From contig NC_090177.1 in NCBI RefSeq assembly GCF_024679245.1, forward strand, positions 50,069,353 to 50,133,352: 64,000 bases of DNA, in the 5' to 3' direction. Position 1 is the stretch's first letter; each line of letters starts with the position of its first letter. Under the pieces are notes generated by a model that was not told the DNA's origin, ran no database searches, and worked only from the letters and a program-made list of their open reading frames with translations. Source of the DNA: Pseudorasbora parva (taxonomy: Eukaryota; Chordata; Actinopteri; Cypriniformes; Gobionidae). Shown piece by piece: positions 38,103-47,958 of the stretch. The translations under genes were made by a program, and so were the position numbers.

Positions 38103-38174
38103 TTCCCATACCGGGAGTCGAACCCGGGCCGCCTGGGTGAAAACCAGGAATCCTGACCGCTAGACCATATGGGA
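38103..38174 (-). tRNA. tRNA-Glu(TTC)
   Basis: As 704-775. Confidence 0.95.
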
Positions 38175-38599
38175 ATTCCTGCACCTATCAAGCAGGCTTG
38201 TGGGGGTGTTTTTCATCCATGTGGTACGTACAAGGGCAGGGTTCTGTTGAGCCCTTTGGCTTTCAGTGTGTGATCGTCCCCTTTAAAAATATGGGTATGA
38301 TCCGAAGGCATTGTTTACCGAATTCAGTTTTAACAGACTCAATGGAAGAAGCTGTCATTTGTTTCGCCCAGGGGGTGAAACTTTATCCCATTCTTGTGAT
38401 CACATAATAGATACTTAAAACTGCTCATTAAAGCAAGGTCCCTGTGACAGTACTTATGCGATGCATTTGAAAACACGCACGGTAATGAATGGTAAGCGCT
38501 ATCTCGCAGACAAAACAGCCTATGGTTGGACTGTCAATTTATAAGAAACATAAATCAATTTAATAATTAAAGGCTGAAAGCAAAGCAAAAACAATCGTT

Positions 38600-38672
38600 C
38601 GAGCCAGCCAGGAGTCGAACCTAGAATCTTCTGATCCGTAGTCAGACGCGTTATCCATTGCGCCACTGGCCC
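38600..38672 (-). tRNA. tRNA-Arg(ACG)
   Basis: As 1201-1273. Confidence 0.93.
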
Positions 38673-38858
38673 ACTGTAGGAACAACTTGCTGGTGTTTAT
38701 ACGCGTCTTGTTGGTGTTTGACTGAACAGCTTCTCAGTGGAAGAACTGTGATCCAGAGTAAGAGATTCTCTCCAGGAGGAAAAGGCTAGCCTTAGAAGTT
38801 GCAGCAAAATCTGGTAGAGGCCAACAGCCAGGATTTAGGAGGCGAATAAGAAAGTCCT

Positions 38859-38930
38859 TCCCTGGTGGTCTAGTGGTTAGGATTCGGCGCTCTCACCGCC
38901 GCGGCCCGGATTTGATTCCCGGTCAGGGAA
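38859..38930 (+). tRNA. tRNA-Glu(CTC), form B
   Basis: As 1460-1531. Confidence 0.72.
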
Positions 38931-38984
38931 CATGCTTTTGCCTTGCAACTTAGCCAAGAAAGGGTTTGCATGTGAAAAGGGACC

Positions 38985-39071
38985 TCCTTCGAGCCGGAGT
39001 CGAACCAGCGACCTAAGGATTGCCAACCTTTCACCTACAGTCCTCCGCTCTACCAGCTGAGCTATCGAAGG
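38985..39071 (-). tRNA. tRNA-Tyr(GTA), form b
   Basis: As 1586-1672. Confidence 0.93.
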
Positions 39072-39105
39072 CACAGAGATTACGAACGAAAGCTCAACCT
39101 ATCAG

Positions 39106-39153
39106 AAATTTCTGATCCATAGTCAGACGCGTTTTCCATTAGGCCACTGGCCC
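39106..39153 (-). pseudogene. Truncated tRNA-Arg remnant
   Basis: As 121-168. Confidence 0.75.
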
Positions 39154-39351
39154 ACCGGTCTGGCGCCTTGCAGGTGTTTACACGTCTTGTTGGTAATTGA
39201 CTGGACTGTTTCTCAGTGGAAGAACTGTGATCCAGAGTCAGAGACTCTCTCCAGGACAAAAAGGCTAGCCTTAGTGGTCTAGCTTGAGAAGTTGCAGCAA
39301 AACACGGTAGAGGCCCACAGTCAGGATTTAGAAGGCTCATCGAAAAGTCCT

Positions 39352-39423
39352 TCCCTGGTGGTCTAGTGGTTAGGATTCGGCGCTCTCACCGCCGCGGCCC
39401 GGATTTGATTCCCGGTCAGGGAA
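39352..39423 (+). tRNA. tRNA-Glu(CTC), form B in the form A slot
   Basis: As 28856-28927. Confidence 0.72.
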
Positions 39424-39477
39424 CATGCTTTTGCCTTGCAACTTAGCCAAGAAAGGGTTTGCATGTGAAAAGGGACC

Positions 39478-39564
39478 TCCTTCGAGCCGGAGTCGAACCA
39501 GCGACCTAAGGATTGCCAACCTTCCACCTACAGTCCTCCGCTCTACCAGCTGAGCTATCGAAGG
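39478..39564 (-). tRNA. tRNA-Tyr(GTA), a/b hybrid
   Basis: As 28982-29068. Confidence 0.93.
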
Positions 39565-39687
39565 CACGCAGGTGAGCAACAGAACCTCAACCTATCAGGT
39601 TGCTGCAGCTCCACTGCCGGCTAAAAGTGCTTTTGCCGCAGACCGAAGCGCTGGCTGTTCAGTAAGGGAAGCCAAAACAATCACAAC

Positions 39688-39759
39688 TTCCCATATTGGG
39701 AGTCAAACCCGGGCCACCTGGGTGAAAACCAGGAATCCTGACCGCTAGACCATATGGGA
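39688..39759 (-). tRNA. tRNA-Glu(TTC), broken T stem and C56T
   Basis: T-stem damage of 33348-33419 plus B box GGTTTGACTCC. Probably a pseudogene. Confidence 0.6.
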
Positions 39760-40184
39760 ATTCCTGCACCTATCAAGCAAGCTTGTGGGGGTGTTTTTCA
39801 TCCATGTGGTACGTACAAGGGCAGGGTTCTGTTGAGCCCTTTGGCTTTCAGTGTGTGATCGTCCCCTTTAAAAATATGGGTATGATCCGAAGGCATTGTT
39901 TACCGAATTCAGTTTTAACAGACTCAATGGAAGAAGCTGTCATTTGTTTCGCCCAGGGGGTGAAACTTTATCCCATTCTTGTGATCACATAATAGATACT
40001 TAAAACTGCTCATTAAAGCAAGGTCCCTGTGACAGTACTCATGTGATGCATTTGAAAACACGCACCGTAATGAATGGTAAGCGCTATCTCGCAGACAAAA
40101 CAGCCTATGGTTGGACTGTCAATTTATAAGAAACATAAATCAATTTAATAATTAAAGGCTGAAAGCAAAGCAAAAACAATCGTT

Positions 40185-40257
40185 CGAGCCAGCCAGGAGT
40201 CGAAGCTAGAATCTTCTGATCCGTAGTCAGACGCGTTATCCATTGCGCCACTGGCCT
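40185..40257 (-). tRNA. tRNA-Arg(ACG), G53C and G1A
   Basis: As 33845-33917. Confidence 0.75.
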
Positions 40258-40443
40258 ACTGTAGGAACGACTTGCTGGTGTTTATACGCGTCTTGTTGGT
40301 GTTTGACTGAACAGCTTCTCAGTGGAAGAACTGTGATCCAGAGTAAGAGATTCTCTCCAAGAGGAAAAGGCTAGCCTTAGAAGTTGCAGCAAAATCTGGT
40401 AGAGGCCAACAGCCAGGATTTAGGAGGCGAATAAGAAAGTCCT

Positions 40444-40515
40444 TCCCTGGTGGTCTAGTGGTTAGGATTCGGCGCTCTCACCGCCGCGGCCCGGATTTGA
40501 TTCCCGGTCAGGGAA
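40444..40515 (+). tRNA. tRNA-Glu(CTC), form B
   Basis: As 1460-1531. Confidence 0.72.
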
Positions 40516-40569
40516 CATGCTTTTGCCTTGCAACTTAGCCAAGAAAGGGTTTGCATGTGAAAAGGGACC

Positions 40570-40656
40570 TCCTTCGAGCCGGAGTCGAACCAGCGACCTA
40601 AGGATTGCCAACCTTTCACCTACAGTCCTCCGCTCTACCAGCTGAGCTATCGAAGG
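40570..40656 (-). tRNA. tRNA-Tyr(GTA), form b
   Basis: As 1586-1672. Confidence 0.93.
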
Positions 40657-40690
40657 CACAGAGGTTACGAACGAAAGCTCAACCTATCAG

Positions 40691-40738
40691 AAATTTCTGA
40701 TCCATAGTCAGACGCGTTTTCCATTAGGCCACTGGCCC
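40691..40738 (-). pseudogene. Truncated tRNA-Arg remnant
   Basis: As 121-168. Confidence 0.75.
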
Positions 40739-40936
40739 ACCGGTCTGGCGCCTTGCAGGTGTTTACACATCTTGTTGGTAATTGACTGGACTGTTTCTCA
40801 GTGGAAGAACTGTGATCCAGAGTCAGAGACTCTCTCCAGGACAAAAAGGCTAGTCTTAGTGGTCTAGCTTGAGAAGTTGCAGCAAAACACGGTAGAGGCC
40901 CACAGTCAGGATTTAGAAGGCTCATTGAAAAGTCCT

Positions 40937-41008
40937 TCCCTGGTGGTCTAGTGGTTAGGATTCGGCGCTCTCACTGCCGCGGCCCGGGTTCGATTCCCGG
41001 TCAGGGAA
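40937..41008 (+). tRNA. tRNA-Glu(CTC), form A, C39T
   Basis: Form A with CTCTCAC-TGCCG, so pair 31-39 is G-U. Shared with 53898 and 62210; probably functional. Confidence 0.92.
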
Positions 41009-41062
41009 CAGTCTTTTTCCCTCCAACACAGCCAAGAAAGTGTTTGCATGTGAAAAATGACC

Positions 41063-41149
41063 TCCTTCGAGCCGGAGTCGAACCAGCGACCTAAGGATTT
41101 CCAACCTTCCACCTACAGTCCTCCGCTCTACCAGCTGAGCTATCGAAGG
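41063..41149 (-). tRNA. tRNA-Tyr(GTA), form a
   Basis: As 4651-4737. Confidence 0.94.
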
Positions 41150-41272
41150 CACGCAGGTGAGCAACAGAACCTCAACCTATCAGGTTGCTGCAGCTCCACT
41201 GCCGGCTAAAAGTGCTTTTGCCGCAGACCGAAGCGCTGGCTGTTCAGTAAGGGAAGCCAAAACAATCACAAC

Positions 41273-41344
41273 TTCCCATACCGGGAGTCGAACCCGGGCC
41301 GCCTTGGTGAAAACCAGGAATCCTGACCGCTAGACCATATGGCA
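41273..41344 (-). tRNA. tRNA-Glu(TTC), C2G and C40A
   Basis: As 704-775 with acceptor TGCCATA (mismatch at 2-71) and CAAGG in the anticodon stem (mismatch at 30-40). Shared with 48493, 54234 and 62546. Likely impaired. Confidence 0.75.
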
Positions 41345-41769
41345 ATTCCTGCACCTATCAAGCAGGCTTGTGGGGGTGTTTTTCATCCATGTGGTACGTA
41401 CAAGGGCAGGGTTCTGTTGAGCCCTTTGGCTTTCAGTGTGTGATCGTCCCCTTTAAAAATATGGGTATGATCCGAAGGCATTGTTTACCGAATTCAGTTT
41501 TAACAGACTCAATGGAACAAGCTGTCATTTGTTTCGCCCAGGGGGTGAAACTTTATCCCATTCTTGTGATCACATAATAGATACTTAAAACTGCTCATTA
41601 AAGCAAGGTCCCTGTGACAGTACTTATGCGATGCATTTGAAAACACGCACGGTAATGAATGGTAAGCGCTATCTCGCAGACAAAACAGCCTATGGTTGGA
41701 CTGTCAATTTATAAGAAACATAAATCAATTTAATAATTAAAGGCTGAAAGCAAAGCAAAAACAATCGTT

Positions 41770-41842
41770 CGAGCCAGCCAGGAGTCGAACCTAGAATCTT
41801 CTGATCCGTAGTCAGACGCGTTATCCATTGCCCCACTGGCCC
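41770..41842 (-). tRNA. tRNA-Arg(ACG), C11G
   Basis: As 1201-1273, but the A box reads TGGGGCAATGG, with a D-stem G-G mismatch at 11-24. Shared with 54731 and 63043. Possibly impaired. Confidence 0.82.
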
Positions 41843-42028
41843 ACTTTAGGAACGACTTGCTGGTGTTTATACGCGTCTTGTTGGTGTTTGACTGAACAGC
41901 TTCTCAGTGGAAGAACTGTGATCCAGAGTAAGAGATTCTCTCCAGGAGGAAAAGGCTAGCCTTAGAAGTTGCAGCAAAATCTGGTAGAGGCCAACAGCCA
42001 GGATTTAGGAGGCGAATAAGAAAGTCCT

Positions 42029-42100
42029 TCCCTGGTGGTCTAGTGGTTAGGATTCGGCGCTCTCACCGCCGCGGCCCGGATTTGATTCCCGGTCAGGGAA
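42029..42100 (+). tRNA. tRNA-Glu(CTC), form B
   Basis: As 1460-1531. Confidence 0.72.
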
Positions 42101-42154
42101 CATGCTTTTGCCTTGCAACTTAGCCAAGAAAGGGTTTGCATGTGAAAAGGGACC

Positions 42155-42241
42155 TCCTTCGAGCCAGAGTCGAACCAGCGACCTAAGGATTGCCAACCTT
42201 TCACCTACAGTCCTCCGCTCTACCAGCTGAGCTATCGAAGG
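42155..42241 (-). tRNA. tRNA-Tyr(GTA), form b, C62T
   Basis: Form b with CTGGC as the 3' T-stem strand, giving G-U at 52-62. Private CpG change. Confidence 0.91.
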
Positions 42242-42275
42242 CACAGAGATTACGAACGAAAGCTCAACCTATCAG

Positions 42276-42323
42276 AAATTTCTGATCCATAGTCAGACGC
42301 GTTTTCCATTAGGCCACTGGCCC
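42276..42323 (-). pseudogene. Truncated tRNA-Arg remnant
   Basis: As 121-168. Confidence 0.75.
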
Positions 42324-42521
42324 ACCGGTCTGGCGCCTTGCAGGTGTTTACACGTCTTGTTGGTAATTGACTGGACTGTTTCTCAGTGGAAGAACTGTGA
42401 TCCAGAGTCAGAGACTCTCTCCAGGAAAAAAAGGCTAGCCTTAGTGGTCTAGCTTGAGAAGTTGCAGCAAAACACGGTAGAGGCCCACAGTCAGGATTTA
42501 GAAGGCTCATCGAAAAGTCCT

Positions 42522-42593
42522 TCCCTGGTGGTCTAGTGGTTAGGATTCTGCGCTCTCACCGCCGCGGCCCGGATTTGATTCCCGGTCAGGGAA
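42522..42593 (+). tRNA. tRNA-Glu(CTC), form B, G28T
   Basis: Form B with CTGCG in the anticodon stem (U-C mismatch at 28-42). Shared with 49742, 55483 and 63795. Likely inactive. Confidence 0.6.
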
Positions 42594-42647
42594 CATGCTT
42601 TTGCCTTGCAACTTAGCCAAGAAAGGGTTTGCATGTGAAAAGGGACC

Positions 42648-42734
42648 TCCTTCGAGCCGGAGTCGAACCAGCGACCTAAGGATTGCCAACCTTTCACCTA
42701 CAGTCCTCCGCTCTACCAGCTGAGCTATCGAAGG
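42648..42734 (-). tRNA. tRNA-Tyr(GTA), form b
   Basis: As 1586-1672. Confidence 0.93.
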
Positions 42735-42768
42735 CACAGAGATTACGAACGAAAGCTCAACCTATCAG

Positions 42769-42816
42769 AAATTTCTGATCCATAGTCAGACGCGTTTTCC
42801 ATTAGGCCACTGGCCC
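42769..42816 (-). pseudogene. Truncated tRNA-Arg remnant
   Basis: As 121-168. Confidence 0.75.
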
Positions 42817-43014
42817 ACCGGTCTGGCGCCTTGCAGGTGTTTACACGTCTTGTTGGTAATTGACTGGACTGTTTCTCAGTGGAAGAACTGTGATCCAGAG
42901 TCAGAGACTCTCTCCAGGACAAAAAGGCTAGCCTTAGTGGTCTAGCTTGAGAAGTTGCAGCAAAACACGGTAGAGGCCCACAGTCAGGATTTAGAAGGCT
43001 CATCGAAAAGTCCT

Positions 43015-43086
43015 TCCCTGGTGGTCTAGTGGTTAGGATTCGGCGCTCTCACCGCCGCGGCCCGGATTTGATTCCCGGTCAGGGAA
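43015..43086 (+). tRNA. tRNA-Glu(CTC), form B
   Basis: As 1460-1531. Confidence 0.72.
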
Positions 43087-43140
43087 CATGCTTTTGCCTT
43101 GCAACTTAGCCAAGAAAGGGTTTGCATGTGAAAAGGGACC

Positions 43141-43227
43141 TCCTTCGAGCCGGAGTCGAACCAGCGACCTAAGGATTGCCAACCTTTCACCTACAGTCCT
43201 CCGCTCTACCAGCTGAGCTATCGAAGG
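43141..43227 (-). tRNA. tRNA-Tyr(GTA), form b
   Basis: As 1586-1672. Confidence 0.93.
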
Positions 43228-43261
43228 TACAGAGATTACGAACGAAAGCTCAACCTATCAG

Positions 43262-43309
43262 AAATTTCTGATCCATAGTCAGACGCGTTTTCCATTAGGC
43301 CACTGGCCC
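43262..43309 (-). pseudogene. Truncated tRNA-Arg remnant
   Basis: As 121-168. Confidence 0.75.
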
Positions 43310-43507
43310 ACCGGTCTGGCGCCTTGCAGGTGTTTACACGTCTTGTTGGTAATTGACTGGACTGTTTCTCAGTGGAAGAACTGTGATCCAGAGTCAGAGA
43401 CTCTCTCCAGGACAAAAAGGCTAGCCTTAGTGGTCTAGCTTGAGAAGTTGCAGCAAAACACGGTAGAGGCCCACAGTCAGGATTTAGAAGGCTCATCGAA
43501 AAGTCCT

Positions 43508-43579
43508 TCCCTGGTGGTCTAGTGGTTAGGATTCGGCGCTCTCACCGCCGCGGCCCGGGTTCGATTCCCGGTCAGGGAA
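43508..43579 (+). tRNA. tRNA-Glu(CTC), form A
   Basis: As 367-438. Confidence 0.95.
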
Positions 43580-43633
43580 CAGTCTTTTTCCCTCCAACAC
43601 AGCCAAGAAAGTGTTTGCATGTGAAAAATGACC

Positions 43634-43720
43634 TCCTTCGAGCCGGAGTCGAACCAGCGACCTAAGGATTTCCAACCTTCCACCTACAGTCCTCCGCTCT
43701 ACCAGCTGAGCTATCGAAGG
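43634..43720 (-). tRNA. tRNA-Tyr(GTA), form a
   Basis: As 4651-4737. Confidence 0.94.
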
Positions 43721-43843
43721 CACGCAGGTGAGCAACAGAACCTCAACCTATCAGGTTGCTGCAGCTCCACTGCCGGCTAAAAGTGCTTTTGCCGCAGACC
43801 GAAGCGCTGGCTGTTCAGTAAGGGAAGCCAAAACAATCACAAC

Positions 43844-43915
43844 TTCCCATACCGGGAGTCGAACCCGGGCCGCCTGGGTGAAAACCAGGAATCCTGACCG
43901 CTAGACCATATGGCA
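43844..43915 (-). tRNA. tRNA-Glu(TTC), C2G
   Basis: As 704-775 with acceptor TGCCATA (mismatch at 2-71); the anticodon stem is normal. Confidence 0.83.
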
Positions 43916-44340
43916 ATTCCTGCACCTATCAAGCAGGCTTGTGGGGGTGTTTTTCATCCATGTGGTACGTACAAGGGCAGGGTTCTGTTGAGCCCTTTGG
44001 CTTTCAGTGTGTGATCGTCCCCTTTAAAAATATGGGTATGATCCGAAGGCATTGTTTACCGAATTCAGTTTTAACAGACTCAATGGAAGAAGCTGTCATT
44101 TGTTTCGCCCAGGGGGTGAAACTTTATCCCATTCTTGTGATCACATAATAGATACTTAAAACTGCTCATTAAAGCAAGGTCCCTGTGACAGTACTTATGC
44201 GATGCATTTGAAAACACGCACGGTAATGAATGGTAAGCGCTATCTCGCAGACAAAACAGCCTATGGTTGGACTGTCAATTTATAAGAAACATAAATCAAT
44301 TTAATAATTAAAGGTTGAAAGCAAAGCAAAAACAATCGTT

Positions 44341-44413
44341 CGAGCCAGCCAGGAGTCGAACCTAGAATCTTCTGATCCGTAGTCAGACGCGTTATCCATT
44401 GCGCCACTGGCCC
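44341..44413 (-). tRNA. tRNA-Arg(ACG)
   Basis: As 1201-1273. Confidence 0.93.
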
Positions 44414-44599
44414 ACTGTAGGAACGACTTGCTGGTGTTTATACGCGTCTTGTTGGTGTTTGACTGAACAGCTTCTCAGTGGAAGAACTGTGATCCAGAGT
44501 AAGAGATTCTCTCCAGGAGGAAAAGGCTAGCCTTAGAAGTTGCAGCAAAATCTGGTAGAGGCCAACAGCCAGGATTTAGGAGGCGAATAAGAAAGTCCT

Positions 44600-44671
44600 T
44601 CCCTGGTGGTCTAGTGGTTAGGATTCGGCGCTCTCACCGCCGCGGCCCGGATTTGATTCCCGGTCAGGGAA
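44600..44671 (+). tRNA. tRNA-Glu(CTC), form B
   Basis: As 1460-1531. Confidence 0.72.
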
Positions 44672-44725
44672 CATGCTTTTGCCTTGCAACTTAGCCAAGA
44701 AAGGGTTTGCATGTGAAAAGGGACC

Positions 44726-44812
44726 TCCTTCGAGCCGGAGTCGAACCAGCAACCTAAGAATTGCCAACCTTTCACCTACAGTCCTCCGCTCTACCAGCTG
44801 AGCTATCGAAGG
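44726..44812 (-). tRNA. tRNA-Tyr(GTA), form b, C40T and C48T
   Basis: Form b with TTCTT in the anticodon stem (G-U at 30-40) and T at base 48. Confidence 0.88.
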
Positions 44813-44846
44813 CACAGAGATTACGAACGAAAGCTCAACCTATCAG

Positions 44847-44894
44847 AAATTTCTGATCCATAGTCAGACGCGTTTTCCATTAGGCCACTGGCCC
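44847..44894 (-). pseudogene. Truncated tRNA-Arg remnant
   Basis: As 121-168. Confidence 0.75.
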
Positions 44895-45092
44895 ACCGGT
44901 CTGGCGCCTTGCAGGTGTTTACACGTCTTGTTGGTAATTGACTGGACTGTTTCTCAGTGGAAGAACTGTGATCCAGAGTCAGAGACTCTCTCCAGGATAA
45001 AAAGGCTAGCCTTAGTGGTCTAGCTTGAGAAGTTGCAGCAAAACACGGTAGAGGCCCACAGTCAGGATTTAGAAGGCTCATCAAAAAGCCCT

Positions 45093-45164
45093 TCCCTGGT
45101 GGTCTAGTGGTTAGGATTCGGCGCTCTCACCGCCGCGGCCCGGATTTGATTCCCGGTCAGGGAA
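45093..45164 (+). tRNA. tRNA-Glu(CTC), form B
   Basis: As 1460-1531; the 5' flank has AAAAGCCCT, shared with 58054. Confidence 0.72.
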
Positions 45165-45218
45165 CATGCTTTTGCCTTGCAACTTAGCCAAGAAAGGGTT
45201 TGCATGTGAAAAGGGACC

Positions 45219-45305
45219 TCCTTCGAGCCGGAGTCGAACCAGCGACATAAGGATTGCCAACCTTTCACCTACAGTCCTCCGCTCTACCAGCTGAGCTATC
45301 TAAGG
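45219..45305 (-). tRNA. tRNA-Tyr(GTA), form b, C5A and G45T
   Basis: Form b with acceptor CCTTAGA (A-G mismatch at 5-68, shared with 58180) and a private variable-loop change (ATGTC). Confidence 0.83.
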
Positions 45306-45339
45306 CACAGAGATTACGAACGAAAGCTCAACCTATCAC

Positions 45340-45387
45340 AAATTTCTGATCCATAGTCAGACGCGTTTTCCATTAGGCCACTGGCCC
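45340..45387 (-). pseudogene. Truncated tRNA-Arg remnant
   Basis: As 121-168; the palindrome is broken by ATCAC. Confidence 0.75.
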
Positions 45388-45585
45388 ACCGGTCTGGCGC
45401 CTTGCAGGTGTTTACACATCTTGTTGGTAATTGACTGGACTGTTTCTCAGTGGAAGAACTGTGATCCAGAGTCAGAGACTCTCTCCAGGACAAAAAGGCT
45501 AGCCTTAGTGGTCTAGCTTGAGAAGTTGCAGCAAAACACGGTAGAGGCCCACAGTCAGGATTTAGAAGGCTCATCGAAAAGTCCT

Positions 45586-45657
45586 TCCCTGGTGGTCTAG
45601 TGGTTAGGATTCGGTGCTCTAACCGCCGCGGCCCGGGTTCGATTCCCGGTCAGGGAA
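45586..45657 (+). tRNA. tRNA-Glu body with amber anticodon CTA
   Basis: Form A Glu gene with anticodon loop CTCTAAC: bases 45619-45621 read CTA instead of CTC (single C36A change), so it would pair with UAG. C30T also gives a U-G pair in the anticodon stem. Acceptor stem, B box GGTTCGATTCC and T5 terminator are intact, so transcription is plausible. GluRS is known to read the anticodon, so charging with Glu is doubtful. The matching place in the copy at 58547 has the normal CTC. Confidence 0.88.
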
Positions 45658-45711
45658 CAGTCTTTTTCCCTCCAACACAGCCAAGAAAGTGTTTGCATGT
45701 GAAAAATGACC

Positions 45712-45798
45712 TCCTTCGAGCCGGAGTCGAACCAGCGACCTAAGGATTGCCAACCTTTCACCTACAGTCCTCCGCTCTACCAGCTGAGCTATCGAAGG
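45712..45798 (-). tRNA. tRNA-Tyr(GTA), form b intron with form a 3' flank
   Basis: Form b intron and 5' flank, but the 3' flank has the T5 run of form a: the reciprocal type of junction to 28982. Confidence 0.93.
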
Positions 45799-45832
45799 CA
45801 CAGAGATTACGAACGAAAGCTCAACCTATCAC

Positions 45833-45880
45833 AAATTTCTGATCCATAGTCAGACGCGTTTTCCATTAGGCCACTGGCCC
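45833..45880 (-). pseudogene. Truncated tRNA-Arg remnant
   Basis: As 121-168; palindrome broken as at 45340. Confidence 0.75.
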
Positions 45881-46078
45881 ACCGGTCTGGCGCCTTGCAG
45901 GTGTTTACACGTCTTGTTGGTAATTGACTGGACTGTTTCTCAGTGGAAGAACTGTGATCCAGAGTCAGAGACTCTCTCCAGGACAAAAAGGCTAGCCTTA
46001 GTGGTCTAGCTTGAGAAGTGGCAGCAAAACACGGTAGAGGCCCACAGTCAGGATTTAGAAGGCTCATCGAAAAGTCCT

Positions 46079-46150
46079 TCCCTGGTGGTCTAGTGGTTAG
46101 GATTCGGCGCTCTCACCGCCGCTGCCCGGGTTCGATTCCCGGTCAGGGAA
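46079..46150 (+). tRNA. tRNA-Glu(CTC), form A, G45T
   Basis: Form A with CTGC for CGGC in the variable loop. Confidence 0.93.
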
Positions 46151-46204
46151 CAGTCTTTTTCCCTCCAACACAGCCAAGAAAGTGTTTGCATGTGAAAAAT
46201 GACC

Positions 46205-46291
46205 TCCTTCGAGCCGGAGTCGAACCAGCGACCTAAGGATTTCCAACCTTCCACCTACAGTCCTCCGCTCTACCAGCTGAGCTATCGAAGG
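46205..46291 (-). tRNA. tRNA-Tyr(GTA), form a
   Basis: As 4651-4737. Confidence 0.94.
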
Positions 46292-46414
46292 CACACAGGT
46301 GAGCAACAGAACCTCAACCTATCAGGTTGCTGCAGCTCCACTGCCGGCTAAAAGTGCTTTTGCCGCAGACCGAAGCGCTGGCTGTTCAGTAAGGGAAGCC
46401 AAAACAATCACAAC

Positions 46415-46486
46415 TTCCCATACCGGGAGTCGAACCCGGGCCGCCTGGGTGAAAACCAGGAATCCTGACCGCTAGACCATATGGGA
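46415..46486 (-). tRNA. tRNA-Glu(TTC)
   Basis: As 704-775. Confidence 0.95.
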
Positions 46487-46911
46487 ATTCCTGCACCTAT
46501 CAAGCAGGCTTGTGGGGGTGTTTTTCATCCATGTGGTACGTACAAGGGCAGGGTTCTGTTGAGCCCTTTGGCTTTCAGTGTGTGATCGTCCCCTTTAAAA
46601 ATATGGGTATGATCCGAAGGCATTGTTTACCGAATTCAGTTTTAACAGACTCAATGGAAGAAGCTGTCATTTGTTTCGCCCAGGGGGTGAAACTTTATCC
46701 CATTCTTGTGATCACATAATAGATACTTAAAACTGCTCATTAAAGCAAGGTCCCTGTGACAGTACTTATGCGATGCATTTGAAAACACGCACGGTAATGA
46801 ATGGTAAGCGCTATCTCGCAGACAAAACAGCCTATGGTTGGACTGTCAATTTATAAGAAACATAAATCAATTTAATAATTAAAGGCTGAAAGCAAAGCAA
46901 AAACAATCGTT

Positions 46912-46984
46912 CGAGCCAGCCAGGAGTCGAACCTAGAATCTTCTGATCCGTAGTCAGACGCGTTATCCATTGCGCCACTGGCCC
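46912..46984 (-). tRNA. tRNA-Arg(ACG)
   Basis: As 1201-1273. Confidence 0.93.
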
Positions 46985-47170
46985 ACTTTAGGAACGACTT
47001 GCTGGTGTTTATACGCGTCTTGTTGGTGTTTGACTGAACAGCTTCTCAGTGGAAGAACTGTGATCCAGAGTAAGAGATTCTCTCCAGGAGGAAAAGGCTA
47101 GCCTTAGAAGTTGCAGCAAAATCTGGTAGAGGCCAACAGCCAGGATTTAGGAGGCGAATAAGAAAGTCCT

Positions 47171-47242
47171 TCCCTGGTGGTCTAGTGGTTAGGATTCGGC
47201 GCTCTCACCGCCGCGGCCCGGATTTGATTCCCGGTCAGGGAA
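47171..47242 (+). tRNA. tRNA-Glu(CTC), form B
   Basis: As 1460-1531. Confidence 0.72.
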
Positions 47243-47296
47243 CATGCTTTTGCCTTGCAACTTAGCCAAGAAAGGGTTTGCATGTGAAAAGGGACC

Positions 47297-47383
47297 TCCT
47301 TCGAGCCTGAGTCGAACCAGCGACCTAAGGATTGCCAACCTTTCACCTACAGTCCTCCGCTCTACCAGCTGAGCTATCGAAGG
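47297..47383 (-). tRNA. tRNA-Tyr(GTA), form b, C62A
   Basis: Form b with a G-A mismatch at 52-62 in the T stem, which also alters the last B-box base. Shared with 51946. Confidence 0.85.
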
Positions 47384-47417
47384 CACAGAGATTACGAACG
47401 AAAGCTCAACCTATCAG

Positions 47418-47465
47418 AAATTTCTGATCCATAGTCAGACGCGTTTTCCATTAGGCCACTGGCCC
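47418..47465 (-). pseudogene. Truncated tRNA-Arg remnant
   Basis: As 121-168. Confidence 0.75.
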
Positions 47466-47663
47466 ACCGGTCTGGCGCCTTGCAGGTGTTTACACGTCTT
47501 GTTGGTAATTGACTGGACTGTTTCTCAGTGGAAGAACTGTGATCCAGAGTCAGAGACTCTCTCCAGGACAAAAAGGCTAGCCTTAGTGGTCTAGCTTGAG
47601 AAGTTGCAGCAAAACACGGTAGAGGCCCACAGTCAGGATTTAGAAGGCTCATCGAAAAGTCCT

Positions 47664-47735
47664 TCCCTGGTGGTCTAGTGGTTAGGATTCGGCGCTCTCA
47701 CCGCCGCGGCCCGGATTTGATTCCCGGTCAGGGAA
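47664..47735 (+). tRNA. tRNA-Glu(CTC), form B
   Basis: As 1460-1531. Confidence 0.72.
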
Positions 47736-47789
47736 CATGCTTTTGCCTTGCAACTTAGCCAAGAAAGGGTTTGCATGTGAAAAGGGACC

Positions 47790-47876
47790 TCCTTCGAGCC
47801 GGAGTCGAACCAGCGACCTAAGGATTACCAACCTTTCACCTACAGTCCTCCGCTCTACCAGCTGAGCTATCGAAGG
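47790..47876 (-). tRNA. tRNA-Tyr(GTA), form b, intron variant
   Basis: Intron GTGAAAGGTTGGTA; otherwise as 1586-1672. Shared with 60258. Confidence 0.92.
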
Positions 47877-47910
47877 CACAGAGATTACGAACGAAAGCTC
47901 AACCTATCAG

Positions 47911-47958
47911 ATATTTCTGATCCATAGTCAGACGCGTTTTCCATTAGGCCACTGGCCC
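47911..47958 (-). pseudogene. Truncated tRNA-Arg remnant
   Basis: As 121-168; AGATATTT breaks the palindrome, shared with 60379. Confidence 0.75.

Larger units (their letters stand above)
35028..39687. repeat. Homogeneous run of 1585-bp units
   Basis: Three consecutive n=1 units look nearly identical by eye. They share the hybrid Tyr, form B Glu in both positions, and the same C to A change just upstream of Arg (GGAACAACTT). This is the most recently homogenised stretch of the window. Confidence 0.8.
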
